From Takashimella koratensis (lineage: Eukaryota > Basidiomycota > Tremellomycetes > Trichosporonales > Tetragoniomycetaceae), in NCBI GenBank assembly GCA_003116875.1, contig BCKT01000002.1:1488001-1552000 (forward strand): DNA of 64,000 nt. The letters run 5' to 3'. The notes beneath the pieces are model-generated. The model saw nothing but the letters and a program-made list of their open reading frames with translations. It was not told the origin of the DNA and did not search any database. Each line of letters opens with the position of its first letter. Position 1 is the stretch's first letter. Of this stretch, positions 20,917 to 34,200 are shown piece by piece. A program made the translations under genes and the position numbers.

Positions 20917-23900
20917 TCACGATAGGCTCCCAAAATGGTCCACGAGCAAGGGTCCATTCCGCGATCCTTGCTGCTGCTGCTGCTGCTGCTCCTTCTCGTT
21001 CCCGTGGTTGCCGTTACTCATGAACGGCCCTGCGACGCGATCCACAACGAGCGGTTTCGACGGTGTTGAATCCCCACCACCGTGGCTGTTCCCGTTAACC
21101 CCGGGAGTCCGACTCGGTGTCGGCGTCTGTGCAACCGACGGCGAATCCGTATCAATCTCCATCTCAATCTCGATATCCCGATCCCTCTCCTCGTCCATCA
21201 TTTTCCCGGGCGCATCGTCTTCCCCAAACATCTCATCAAGCAAAGTTGCCGAGCTGTGCGGGGTGGGTAAATCCGATGTCGAGCCTGAAACAGCGGTGAG
21301 TGCGGGTGTCGCAGAAAGCCTCGAGTCGCCATCTCCACCAGAAGTCGAGGATCGTCGGACCCCGCTTCCACTGGGTCGGAGTTTGCCCCGCTCTTTGAGT
21401 TTCTTGAGGATCTTGTGAGCGAACTCTTTCGTGAATGTCTTCATCTTCGCCTTCTTTTCCTCGGACAGAGATGGATGCCGAGATGACGCATACGAGTGCC
21501 CTCTTTTCTCTTTGTCCACAAGAGTCATCGTGCACTGGGGATACGATCAGCTGAGCTCATACGTTTAGCTTCTGCCGACCCACCTCCTTGGCATATTTCT
21601 TGAACGTCTCATGATCCATCTGCTCCTTGTACTTTGACATGGACCGGACCACCACCTCCCCGACAAGCTTTGTTAGACGACGAGCCTTGCGTTCTTCCTC
21701 CTCCGCTCGCTCTGACGACGAGCGTGCGCGTTTACTGCTGCTCCTGCGCTCAAGGTCATCGTCGTACGCCGGCCGACTGCCAGAGCCGCTCGACTCTGCT
21801 GCGGCCGAGGCAGGCGACGCGGCTGATCCAGGCGGGAAGGAAGACACGCCTTGCTGGGCTAGCGCGATGATAGCAGCGAGCTTTTGCTTGTCCGTATTGA
21901 CAGGCGTCGCGGGGGCGGTCTTGGGGAGAGGGGGAGGCAGTGGCCGTCGAGGCGGAGGCAAATGGGGGCGGGCGCGAATGGGGGCGAGTTCTAGCGCAAT
22001 GGTGGTGTTGTTGGCGAGCTCATCGAGACCAGTTGGGCGACGGTAGGGAGTAAAGTTGTTGTTGGCTTCGGCGATGGTGGTGGTGTTTCGGTCGTCCTCG
22101 TCGTCTAGAGAGGCGATCTTGGATACACGTGGGATTTTGTACGACAACTCCAGCGTTGCCCAGTAATCGAGGAGCTGGGAGCAAGTCAGCTATGGCAAGA
22201 CGTCTGCACAGGGAGCTAAACTTGCATCTTTGGCCATCGCCGCAAGCTCGGCATCGGGACCATCGCGGAGAGCCTGAATCGGCTCCTCGATGTTTGAGTC
22301 CTCAATCTTGTTCCGGATCGTCACTCTCCACTTGGACATGCCCTCCAAGGCCTGCGAAGTCCGTCAGCTTGTGCTGCTCCAGGCCAACTCCTGATACTCA
22401 CCAACAAGACAATGTCTCGCTCCTCGGGCATCTCCGTCACAATCATCATCATTAGACTGAACCCGTGCATCCGCATGAGCTGACGCTGCACTGCTGGTTC
22501 CTCCGTCATCTGTGCCGCGTCAACTTCAACTCTTTCCTTTCGAGAGCACAAGAACTCACTTTGATACGCTCTAAGAGTCGAGTCATCATGACGTTGTTCT
22601 CCATGGATTGTCGAATGGCTGCGGCGACCTTTGGCACCTCGTGATGTTGTATCGGATGGAGGATGGGCTGGAAGTCTATGAGCTAAGATTCTTTGCCAGG
22701 ATCGAGCTCTGGTACTTACCACATAGTCATCATCCAGATGGCGAGCCTTCTTCTTCTTGGACCCCTTGTATCCCATCTCCTCGACTTCATCGGTGATCCC
22801 AAGCGCTGGAAGAAAGAGTCAACATGAGCTATGGGATAGCTTTCGGATCACTAGCTCACCATCAAGGAAAAGAGTGTTCATTCCGCCTAGGTCGGTCTGC
22901 GTCTTGCCACCGATGGTACCGACACAGTTTGCCTCGCCGCAGTAGCATATTTGCGCGTCGTGTCTGCGTAGATCATCAGCTCAGCGGTCTTCATCAAGCG
23001 CTATGGTTCCTGATCGAAACCTACCCGTATCGATCCACATTGTAGTTGAACGTGATCTCCTCGCCCTTGACGACGTCCCTTTGGGTAAAGATACCCATGC
23101 GCAACCGACGACCCACGACCCATTTTTGCACCTCGCTATTGGGGTTGCAAGAGTGGTTGGCGAACCGACCGATCCCGCCCTTCTTCGTCGCGTCGATGTA
23201 CTACACGACCCAGTCAGCTGATAGGTCTGGGGTAATGTATGGTTGTACATGGCGTGTGAAGGTCTGCTGGAGACGTCATCACTCACCTCTTCCTTCTGCA
23301 ACATCATGAAATAGAAATGTTTGATCCCTTCCTCGGCGTACTGGGCCATCCGCCGCCGAAACGTCTTCTCCACAACCACCTCGCCGATGTACTCATACAC
23401 CAAGCTCCCACTAGGTATCGTCAGCACAGGCCGTACGTCGTTGGTACAGACTCCCAAAGACCCCTGTATGCGTCCAGAAGCCAAACTCACGCGGGGAGGT
23501 CGGAGGCCGCTCTCAGCCCAAACCCTTTCTTTTCCGTCTGCACAATCTCCACGTCGGCGTATTGCCGCCGTGCAAATCTGCGGAATGAGTCAGCATCCGC
23601 CCAACTCGGGTTGTAGACGTTGACCAGCCGCCCCAGTGCTTGTACGCGCGCAACGAAGGGGCCAGTAGTGTGTGATGTGCAGTTGTGACTGAAGGTTGCA
23701 AAACATCGACTCACCGCTGGTTTCGACAATGTCTCCCTGCCCGGCACTCGTCTGCCAAACACTCGATGAAGATGGCTCGATTGATACAGTCGGAATGGGC
23801 CCCGCACGGGTCTGCGTGTCGATCCTCTGTTCCACCTAGTCAGCGTCGAGCCTCTAATCCCATCACACAGCAGCGATCGGTACAGCTGGACCGCAATGGT

Positions 23901-24422
23901 GCTCGTTGACAGGCAAGAGAGCAGTCCCAAGGGGCCGGCTAAAATCGACCTCTTCCCCGTCCTAGTTCACTCGTCCCACTCACCTCGGTCGTACACGCAG
24001 TCACAGACCATCATCTCGTCCTGCTCTCTACTCAACCCCAGGTCCTTGCGCTCGTAGACACACCGTTCGAGGGCATCAAACGTCGCGTGCGCCTCGTCCC
24101 ATGCCGTAGGCAAATCGTCGATCAGTGTTGGTTTGAACGGGGTCGCTTCGGCCTTCTTCTTCCTCGGCGTCTTCTTCGATGGACCCGCCGAGGACTCGCC
24201 TGGTTTGAGCTCTGCGTCGATATCGTCGTCGTCGATCGGAGGGGTGAAGGAAGGAGTGTCAAGTGGGTTGGGCTTGACATCGTCGTCGTCGAGATCTGGC
24301 TTCACCTCGAACTCAAGCGCCGGCCCGCCGCTGCCGTTGGAGGGGATGGCTCCATCGTCGTCGGCGAAGAGCGAGTCAAGGGTCGCCGGCTTGACCTCCT
24401 CTTCCTTGACGGTATCCGACAT
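20917..24422 (-). CDS. SET2: SET2 histone H3 lysine-36 methyltransferase
   Basis: Nuclear enzyme that methylates H3K36 co-transcriptionally while bound to phosphorylated RNA polymerase II. The start at 24422 begins an acidic N-terminus. Exons then encode the AWS zinc-binding region (CDCVYDR, Cys-rich exon near 23,800), the SET domain ([50 protein letters not shown]) and the post-SET cysteines ([11 protein letters not shown]). The middle holds a KKKKARH stretch and a WW-like or linker part. The C-terminal SRI domain ([20 protein letters not shown], then [15 protein letters not shown]) contacts the Pol II CTD. A polyglutamine run and a disordered tail end at 20917. About ten introns, several under 60 nt. 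Domain order is complete, so the identification is firm. Confidence 0.95.
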
Positions 24423-25071
24423 GTTTCCAGTAGAGTAATAACGTTTTTACGAAAGAGACGAACGGAGGGGGGAAGGTAGCGAGGGGGTCGGGGTTATTGA
24501 CGCATAAGTGATACAAGCCAAGCAAAAAAGGAGGGTGAAAAGAAGGCTACAAAGCACGTCGTCAGCAGAGCTTCAAAAGGGTGCTGAGGGGGGCTGCTTA
24601 CCTTCTAGAGATCGTGTTCGGTAGAGAAGTAGGTGAGAGCTGTCGAGCCCGGCGAGGATGGCCGCGGCTGGGTGGACAATGGAGAGGAAGAGGGAAGAGG
24701 AAAACAGGTCAATGGAAAAAACGAGAAAAATAACAAATAAATAAAAGGGGGAAAAGGCGCCATCACTCAGCGACGATCAGCAAAGTAACCCGATGCGCGC
24801 TCTCAGCTGTCAGCGTTAATTGGAGCGTAGAGCAGCTAAGAAACAGAGGAGAGAGTCGACGCTGGACTGATGAATGACATGTAGGCAATGAGAAGATATC
24901 AATGGGAATAAGAAAGATCGTAAACAGAGCATGCAACAAACAAGATGAAGCCGGATGGCGAGAAGAACGACGTGGTACAGACAACACCGATGATCTCCTG
25001 CCGAGGACGTTTCGACAAGATCCACAAACCCCCTCCTGCGATGAATTGAACTTGACTCCCCTCCTCCTCCT
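24423..25071. promoter_or_regulatory. SET2 upstream region with a probable 5' UTR intron
   Basis: Holds the SET2 promoter and leader plus the 3' region of the DIL-domain gene. On the minus strand, 24,601 to 24,547 reads GTAAGC, an internal GCTGAC and a TTTGTAG end: a well-formed 55-nt intron placed before the SET2 start. No open frame in the stretch looks real. Confidence 0.55.
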
Positions 25072-28000
25072 CTAAAACTTGACACCTCGACTGGAATTCG
25101 GCGTGGTCGCACCCTGCGCCCTCCTTCCCTCCTCATACGACACATAACCGGGGACGATCGTACTCTCACTCCCGTCCCTCTCCCCTGTCATCCTCCTCCT
25201 CCTCTGAGCCTCGTCGCTCGATCCGGACCCCGACGAGCTCGTCTTCCTGTTCACTTTCCACCACATCTTCTTCTCCTTCTCCGAGCTAGTCGAGCTCGCT
25301 GGACTCTTAGGCGAGGTCATGGGTGGCGAGTTTAACCCGCCACCGATCCCGCCCGAGCTCGTCGAGTAGGTATACGATGCGAGAGGAGGTGGGGCGGGCT
25401 GTTGGTTCTGAGAGCCAGTGGAGACGGAACTCATCGAATTTTGGCGATCACGGCGGTGTCGAGCGAGCTCGTAGTGCATCGCCCCGGGAGGCGTCGAGGG
25501 AGAGACGACCCGCGTGACTTCGAATCCGCTCCCGGTGCTCGAGTTGGTATTCGGCATGTAGAGCGAGTTGACCGCGCCGCGTAGACGGGTGTCGACGTTG
25601 TCGCTCGAAGGGCGGAAACTAGGTTCTGGGTAGCTCGAGGACGCAGACGAGTAGCTCATGGTCGAGATTCGACGCGGGTCGCTCTGCAGCTGGCCATAAG
25701 ACTGCATGGAGCGTAGGGATGGGCTTGGCGGGCCAGACTGCATGGGAGTCGACCGCGCCGGGGTAGAGGGCTGCGAGAGGCTGTGCATCGATGACGCCTG
25801 GGACGAGGACATGGATCGCAACTGAGGAGGGAGAAGCGGAGGTGCCATTGTCGGCGGCTGCGAGGCGAACGGTGATGTTGTCCGAGCGAAAGGGTGGGTC
25901 GAGGGCAGCTGTGATTCTGGGTATGGCTTAGGCGACGAGATCAGAGCTTGAGGGAAAGGCTGGGTGGGTCGGGCGCGCATACTCGGACTGGCCGGGTTGG
26001 CAAACGGATGCTGCTGCTGCTGTTGCTCCATCGAGGTTTGGTAGAACATTGCCGAGGTTGGAGTCGTCTCCACGTCGTCTTCAGATAACGGTGGAAGCGG
26101 TGATGTGATGACGGTTCCATTAATCGACCTTTCCCTCGCCAGAGATGGTCTCTTGGCCGTATCGAACGGGGCCGCGCTTTTCTCGGTCGCAGTCGGCGTC
26201 GCTGCGTCAGCCGCATCGGCAGCCCGCTGCGCTGCTTCCGCTGTATCTCGCTTCGCACGCAGCACGTCCCAATCGAGGCGGCGGTTCATCTGTATCTTCT
26301 TAAGAAAAGGGAAAAAGTCGTCGGGAAGGTGACGCAGCTTGAGCGGGCTGGGGAGCGCCCACTCCATTGGACGAGTGGAGGAGAAGCTGGACCGCGAGGA
26401 AGGGCGCGAGTTTTGGCTGTTGCCGTCTCCTAGGAAAGGGGACTCCGGGACGAGGTTGGCGTACGCTGCTTCAGGCGCGGGAGCGGCGATCAGGTACTCT
26501 GTCTCGGCGGGCAAGAGGAAAGGCAACATGAATCGGCTGTCGAGGAGCTCTCCTAGGCACTCCGGTGCGGTCTGGGGGACGAAGTCGGCGAGAGCGACCG
26601 AGCCGTCAAACAGTCCGTCAACGGGCGTCGAGCTGTCAGACGGATCAGGTGTACCGCCTGGCGTCGTACCAGATCCCGGTTGGCCGTTTACCCCGCCCTC
26701 AGGGTTCATCGCCTGCGCGCTCATCTGGATCCGCCTGCGTTCCCAGTCCTTCTGTAATTGAGCGAGGTACTGGATACACTCTTCGGACATGCGGCCCTCG
26801 TTGACCTCAAATCGGTAGTCCCTGACGGCCCGACGCATCTGCAACGGGTTGATCGCCTTGAGGCTCTGCATGGTCCCGATGAGCGTGTCAAAGTCCTTGA
26901 CCTGCGACGAACATTGGAGCCACTGCAAGAGCTGCATGACGGGTTCGAGGTGGCGCGATGCGATCCGAGGTGGGAGACCGTTCGACCGAGTCCAGTCCTC
27001 AATTGCGGTGATGTTCATGCGTATCTGAACGGCCTTGGATCGGCAGAGGTACTTTTTGCGCGTAAGAATGCGGTTGAAGATTTCGCATGAGATCCAGAAG
27101 AATGCCTGTGAGAAGACTTGGACGACAAAGGCCGGGTTGACTTCGTAGAGTTGGAGAACGAGCAAAACCGACGAGAGGATGTTGGTAACTTTGCGAGGTT
27201 CGACGCCACGGCCGAGTGCAGCCTGAGCCGATGCAAGACCGTCCGCAATCACTTCTTGAGAGGCTGCTTTGGCGGCTTTAGCAGCACCGCGCAAGTCCTG
27301 CATCGACGAGGGCCGACCAATCGCTCGCAGCGGAGACTTGGCCTTAATATTGTCTCTCAGTGAACCGAGCAAAGACGGCGAAGGCGCAAGACCACCACTA
27401 CCGCTCGCGTCTCCGACCGCCAAGTTGTCCGTCATCCCGTTGTGCTCAGCAAAGACGGCCGAGCTCTTAGGCATCTCGCGCTTCTTCTTCGCGGTCCCAA
27501 ACGATCGGAACAGGGTCCACTCGCCTTCAAACCGGACGTCATCAAAGTCTTCGAGGGTCTCGTAGTCCAATATGGCCGCGTCGAGCACGGTGTCGATTTT
27601 TCTCTCAGCAACACGGATGATGAACACTGTTGGTGACTATCAGCTTCTGCTTAAACAATTTGATCATTCTAGACTTGCTTCACAGCCAGAGGCCAAACTC
27701 ACCGTGGATGGCATTGATAAGCTCCTCCATCATCCCCAACAAGTTGAGCTCCTCACACGCAAGCCGCAGGGGCTCATCCAAACAGACGAGGTAAAGCAAC
27801 AGGGTGGTGTTGTATGCCCAAAACGCAAGGTACGCCAAATCCTCCACATTGTTCTGTTCACAGCCTCTTATCAGCCTTGACACGACCCTCCATTTCATAG
27901 AAGCGGTAGCCGAGAAACTCACATAAACACCTGACTCGATCTTCTCAACAGCCCCTTCCAGCAACTCCTCAAGCCATGACTCGTCACACTTGTAATGCGC

Positions 28001-29489
28001 AAAGCGCGCGTAGAGATACAACGCGTTTGCCGGCATCGCCCTCTTTGCGAGCGGGAAGCACTGGGGCTTGTAGGTCGTGATGAGCGCGTCGAGGAGGTTG
28101 GGTAGCGATGCAAGGGAGAACACTAGTAGCGCGCTGTTTGGGTCCTGCAGGGGCGGGTCAGTTCTGTCCATGCGTCTGGTGCAGCCGATACACGTCGCTT
28201 GCAAGACTCACCTCATAGTTCATAGTCTCCGGATCATCTTCGTCTTCTGTCTCCGACTCGTCGTCGCCATTCAACCACGCTATTCCCGAATCTGACGATT
28301 CCCTTACTTTTGTTCGGGTCGGGATCAGCAGCTCCGCCTCTACGCCAATGATCTTTGACGCCTCCCTAATGAGCTTCTCCCTCTCCTGTGCGAGCCGCCG
28401 TTTCGCCGCGGACCGCTCTGCAAGCTCGGCCTTTCTCGTTGCCTGTTGTCTGCGTCGCTCGAGCATCCCGCGTCTGCTCGCGCTCAAGCTAGAGCCCGGG
28501 GCTTGACCGGGTTGTTGGGCGTCTGTGAGGCCCAGGCCGGAGCCGGAGGTGCTGAAGGTAGAGTCGAAAGAGGTCGGGTCGAGTATGACAGCAAGCGCTT
28601 CACGGTCTTTCATACCCGCGATCAAGTCGAAGGGCGTCAGACCGCGAGTGGTAAGTGCAAGCGGTGAGGCACCCCGGTTGAGAAGAAAGGAGACGAGTGG
28701 TGGGGTTGATATGAGGCCCGCGAGATGCAATGGTGTCCACCCAGCTGTGAGAGGTTAGTCAGTCACTCGCTTTGGAGTCGGATCTGCAAGGGCAACGCAA
28801 GGCTCACCTCTGTCACGGCCACCACGCGGTCCCGTCTCCAAACCCCACTTTGCGACCACGGCGCGCACGACGTCTTCTTTGTCTGGGCGACCACAACTGC
28901 TCTGCACAGCCATGCCTACGAGTCCCCACCCCTCCTCGTCTTCCATCGTCGCGATCTCCGTGTTGAGGATTTCTCCCTGTGCGACGGATCAGTATCGTCC
29001 CTTGGTTATAGCAGAGGTTCAGGCCTATTCACTTACCCATTCACCCGGAAGCGAGGCTAGCCACGAGACAAGCTCGCTATCGCCGTGTTCGACAGCCCAC
29101 CACAGCGCGTGCCGCAGGACAAGCGCGGACCGGGCATTCGACGAGCCTGCTGATTGCTCAGCCGAATGTTGGAGGAGGGGCAAGACAGTTTCGGGTGAGG
29201 GATCGGAGAGGAAGAAGTTTGGTTTGGCATGGTGGTATGATGATGGCGCTCTGCGAGCAAGGGATCAGCATGTGTCCGGGCAAGACGGAGGGCGAAAGGG
29301 ATACGATCAAGGTGCACACGGTGTACGCCTCGCGGACCCTGTGGACGGCAGAGCTGTGAGGGCTGTGGGCTGAACGGGGGAGACTCACCTTTGGAGCCGA
29401 CTGGTGGACGGCTCGCCGCGAGCTAACAAGGTTGAGCTCGGGTTGTAGTTGTTGAGCAGTGACGACGCATCCATCGTGGTGGCGTCCAT
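25072..29489 (-). CDS. Ankyrin-repeat and DIL (dilute) domain protein
   Basis: Large cytoplasmic protein of about 1,300 residues. The start at 29489 (in-frame ATG also at 29474) leads through small exons to ankyrin-type repeats (AGWTPLHLAGLIS, TRGLTPFDLIAGMKD). A basic coiled segment (AAKRRLAQEREKLIREASKI) and an acidic stretch follow. The DIL domain spans the exons from about 28,150 to 26,730: NTTLLLYLVCLDEPLR, VFSQAFFWISCEIFNRILTR, HLEPVMQLLQWLQCSSQVKD. This is the cargo-binding fold of class V myosins, here without motor or IQ motifs. The C-terminal 500 residues are disordered, Ser/Pro/Gln-rich. Ankyrin-DIL proteins are known in fungi; a role in polarity or vesicle transport is inferred. 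About eight introns, all in the 5' half. Confidence 0.85.
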
Positions 29490-31030
29490 CGCTGCTACCG
29501 CGTAACGCCTGGACACTCCCAGCGACTATCTCGCGCTCTATCTCTTGCAACTGCTCCACCTTCTCGCCTGGTGACAGGATGTCTTCAGGTCTATGCAATC
29601 GATACTGTCTTTGTCGCGAAGTCGGAGGAAGGAAAAGCAAGTGATGGTCGATCGTGAAACAGATACGAGCTTGTAGATCCCGTCGATGCGAGCTGAGCGA
29701 AGCTCAATGTCGAGCTTGTAGATCCCGTCGATGCGAGCTGAGCGAAGCTCAATGTGTGATGGGCCCAAAGTATGTATCGAGCTACCGAAGGGTTGTTCAC
29801 AAGTAGGGTAGATCGGTGTCCTGCCTGACGGGTGGTTTTTGTAACTGATGGTCGCTTGGGTTCTGGCTATCGGGCGGGCGACGACGGCTGGGACGTAAGG
29901 TGTCGAGGCTACTTTGCAAGCTTTAGCTACGACGGGGTGTCGCGAAGGTGAAACGGCGATGGCACGGAGAGCGAGTAAAAACGTGGGAGGATGAATTGAG
30001 TCAATTGAGCGGGCGGGGTTAGGTAGGGTAGGTAGAGATGGACGTGGGCGGGCGGGCGAGCGAGCGGGGGAGGATGTGTCCGATGGATGGGTCGTGTCGG
30101 ATGGACCGGGCGGGTACGGGACGCACCTGCTCGAATAGTGGCCTACGTCGCGTGTATCAAAGGCGCGAGAATAGGTCTGAAGGGTCTGCCGTATCTACCG
30201 CCAGTCGGCTGCGGAGATGGTGCACAATGCAATAGCGAGATGAAGCTTAAGGAGGATGTAGAGTAGAGTGGACTGAAGATGAATAGGTAGGCGGTGTGGT
30301 GAGAGTTGTCTGTCCAGTGAGTCCCTTTTGTTGGGTGGCTTGTTCCAGCGTACCAAAGGCACGACACCTATAATAGCTCGATCCGGAAACATCACCCAGG
30401 CGTCATCACCCTCCAAGCACACCGTTTCATCCCCAAGTCAGCAATTTCAATGCATATGGCCCCCTGTACACGCGCGGGGTAGCGTTCTTCATGATCTTCG
30501 CAGAAGAGCGGGACGGGACCCACGGGGAGAGTAGGGGGTACAGGGAGCAGCGCATACCGGCCGTGGGAAGCCATCTCGGCATACTCGTGGCGTTGTCTAA
30601 CAAATCGATTTGAGTCACATCACGTTTGACCTGCGTACTCGGCATGTTTCACTTTCCACTGCATTCATTTCGTTGATCTTTTGAGAGGGTTCCAATCTGC
30701 TAGCTATGCGACGAGGCAGTAAATGACAAGATGATCTTGGGATATATAGAGCACCAGGAAACTCGGTCCTGTTAATTCGGAAAAAGAGAAAGGGAAGATG
30801 GCAGAAACTCGCAAAAGAGAGAGAGAGAGAGAAGGAGCACGACAACTACGTGTATGGTGTCGAGCAGAGCACGATGAAGTAGGGGTTATAATTTCTGTGA
30901 CTGTGGATATTATTTGTGGATTGCGAGGGAACCTTGGACAAGCGTAAACCAAATGACTAATGGTGACAACAACGTTGAGAACAGGGGAACCGCCCATCCT
31001 CGAAACCACTCGAAGAACCCATCAACACGC
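29490..31030. other. Intergenic region between the DIL-domain gene and adenylyl cyclase
   Basis: About 1.5 kb with no supported gene. It must carry the promoter of the DIL-domain gene and the 3' end of the cyclase gene. It contains a perfect 45-nt tandem duplication at 29,666-29,755, a GA microsatellite near 30,818, and G-rich DNA near 30,000-30,120. Open frames are short and low-complexity. Confidence 0.55.
29666..29755. repeat. Perfect 45-nt tandem duplication
   Basis: Two identical copies, 29,666-29,710 and 29,711-29,755, each beginning CGAGCTTGTAGATCCCGTCG and ending AAGCTCAATGT. They lie about 180-270 nt upstream of the DIL-domain gene start. Identity with no substitutions suggests a recent event. 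Confidence 0.93.
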
Positions 31031-31205
31031 CTACGAGCTCATGGCGCCGCTCATTAGGCTCATCGCATGGACGAGCAAATTCGAATCGATCCTCGTGGCC
31101 TTCTCGAGCGCAGCGAGGACGCTTGCGAACCCTCCGAGGTGTTTGATATACTAAATCAACAGTCAGTTGACACGTCTTTCTTTTCCTCCTTGCCCCCTCG
31201 GTGGG

Positions 31206-31241
<36 letters not shown>

Positions 31242-34200
31242 CCCCCCCCCCCCCCCCCCCCCCTCCCTTTCTTCCGTGCTGGCCTGCGTGCACTCACCAA
31301 GGTGGACAAGACGTTCTCTATCCGTGTCGTGAGCGATTCGATAATCTCACACAACTCTTCGTCGGTCATATCGTCCCTAACTGTGGGACCTAGGAACGCA
31401 GATGGCTGATGTGTGTTGGAACGGGGTACAATCTGCCCTGAAGTCGATTTACCATCGACCATTGCAGCTGAAGCTGGCATAGACGGTGTCTTTGTGTTCC
31501 CGGGGCTCCTGTGCGTTCCCGACCCGCTGCCGCTCCCACTGCCACCGAGCCCGGGTGTACCGTTCGCCGCGGACGGCGAGTAGTCCATCTTCGGAGACGA
31601 CATGGGTGCCGGCGACCTCGGCGAACCAGGTACGTGTGACGCGTCTCGACCCAACGATGGACCCGAATGTGGGAAGACAGCATTCGATGACGCGAGGGAC
31701 GAAAGAGCTTCGAGTCGGAGAGTAAGAGTGACGAGTTGTCGTACTTCGTTGATATCATTCTGGCGCTGGGTAGAGAAGGTCTTGGCTTCGTTGACTTCGA
31801 CGTTGGCGCGGAGACCGCTGAAGAGCTCGAGTCGGCCAGCGAGGGGCTTGGGGTAGAGCAGTTGAAGTTTCTCCGGGACTAAAGGCGGTAGAAGAAAGCA
31901 TCAAGGAAGGAAAATACAGTCAGCGACTCGTGGAATCCCTTTTCAAACATTACAACTCACCTTCAAGACCCTTGAGTTTCCTCTCTCCCATATTCTTCAT
32001 AACCACTCCCATCCTTCTGAGTTCTGCCGCTTCCCTCTTTGTATCCGGGAACAAATCATCCAAAGCCGCTTCATCTGACGCGTCGATCAACTGTTGAATC
32101 TCCATGATGACATCTTGTGACGCCATCAATTGTCCACCGTCTGCACTTGCGTTGATTCGCGCTGATCGATTCACCATGGGTCCGTAGTAATCCATACGCC
32201 TCGTGATTGGGTCACGCTCACATTCGGGGCTACCCCAGTGAACACCCATACGGACCCTCAGACCACGATGGATCACGTTTCCTTCGGAATCGTAGATGAC
32301 TTTCCCGTCTTCCGACTCGAGGAGCTCTCGCGGCCATTCTTGGGAGAGCAGTTGGATCTGGCAGTTGAACGCCCAGAGGACGGCCGCGGTGACCGATGGG
32401 AAAGAAACCATGAACGAATCACCTTCAGTCTTCACCTCGTATCCACCATCGAGACGGAGTTGGCGACGCATGAGCGAGTGGTGCATCTTGATAGCTGTCG
32501 GCATTCCCGGGTTGGTTTCCCATAGCGCGGTGGAGTTGACGATATCCGTGAAGACGATAGCGACTTGGCCAGTTGGCGGCTCGACCTCTTGCTGCAGGCG
32601 GTTGAGGGTACGGTCGCCGACTTCCTCGGCCCGTCGGCGGTTGGTCCTCGCCTTTGCCCACTCGCTCTCGGCAGGCAACTCGGCCTGCTGCGGTCCCGAT
32701 CCCATCCCTCGAACTCGCCCGAATCCGCGTCCAAAGAACAAGTCTGAGATATTCACAACCATGACCATGATACTCCCCTCGGCGCCGTAAGAGATTGCGA
32801 AATCACGCAGCTTTTGCGCAGCCATCATCGGGTCGTCACGCTCGGTACGTGCAATGTCCACAGCGGTCTGATACGAGCAGCATTTCCACAGTGCGTGGTT
32901 TCCGATGATCACAAACTCGTCCGATTCGGCGAGGTCACGCGTACGCACTTCGGGACTCGCGTTGATCGCGGGTGATGCGTGGTAGAAACCGAATGCACGG
33001 GAGATATCAATCTCCTTGTCGTCATTGACCCAGCCCTTGGTGGAGACCCAGGCTTCGGCGCGTCGGATACGGGCCGTCTCTTCGCGATCGGTCGGGTCGT
33101 GGCGCTTGGACAGGAGCTCGGCCTCACCCTTGCGAGAGAGGACGACAAGCGTGTCGCCCGCATTGGCGACGTGGAGCGTCTTGTCCACGAGGTAGACGAC
33201 CGCACCAGACGATCCTGTACGCAGCTGAGACGAGATATTGGACAGCTGGTTGGTCCGCAACGAATTGACGGTGATATAACTCGCGTCCGAACCCTTGCGA
33301 CGTTTCTCCGTCCCAGCGAGGAAATCAAAGCAGTCCTTGTTGATGTACAAGAACGACCTTCGCAGTGCTTCGGTGGGTGCTTCGTCTGCACGAAGGAAAT
33401 CGAGCTCGTCGGCGAGTTTACTGGCAAAGTTCTCTTGGATATACTTTGGGATCTTACCCGAAGGAACGGCAGGTGCCGCTCGACCGAACATACCAAAGAC
33501 ACACTCGTTGTCTTTACCTCGGAAGTTGGGAACCGCGAGATCGAACATGGCGAGGTGGTCGATAGACCCGAGGGTGTCAGAGATACCATAGGCCATGTTG
33601 TTGATATCAGAGAAAGAGGTACGAATACGCTTCTCGTCCGTCTCATCGGGCAAGGACGGGATACGGAGGGTGACGTCCATCAGACCGAGGACGCGAAGGT
33701 CAGTGAGCGCGGTAAAATCGGAAAGCTCTTTGCGGAAACTAGACGCGTGGGAGAGGTCTTGTCCGCTGGTTGGCTTGATCTCGAGTCGCTTGTTACCGGA
33801 CAAGTTGAGGTATCTCAGCGCCGTGTTCCAGTTCCTACAAGGGTCAGCACAAAGCTCACCACACTTCGCCCTATCCAACTTACCAGTTCCAGTCGTAAGG
33901 CCAGTTGGCGATATTGTACTTGAGCACATTACTCCCAACATCGAGATGCTGAAGTCCCTTGATCGCGCCCAACTCCGACGGGAGTGTCTGGAGCTTGTTC
34001 CCGTTCAAGTACAGACTCTTGAGGTTGTGCAGCCTCTCGAGGTCCTCGGTCGGCAAACTCGTCAACTTATTCCCACTGACATACAGCGCCTCGAGCTTAT
34101 CGCATCTTGACAGCGTATACGGCGGAATCTCGTGGATATCGTTAAAGCTGAGGTTGAGTGTGCGCATGTTGTATAGCAGTGAGATTTGGTGGAAGACGTC

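Noticed and set aside
31163..31410. Polyproline and polyglycine frames across the poly-C tract
   Set aside because: Translations of the homopolymer. Splice sites on the cyclase strand place it in an intron.
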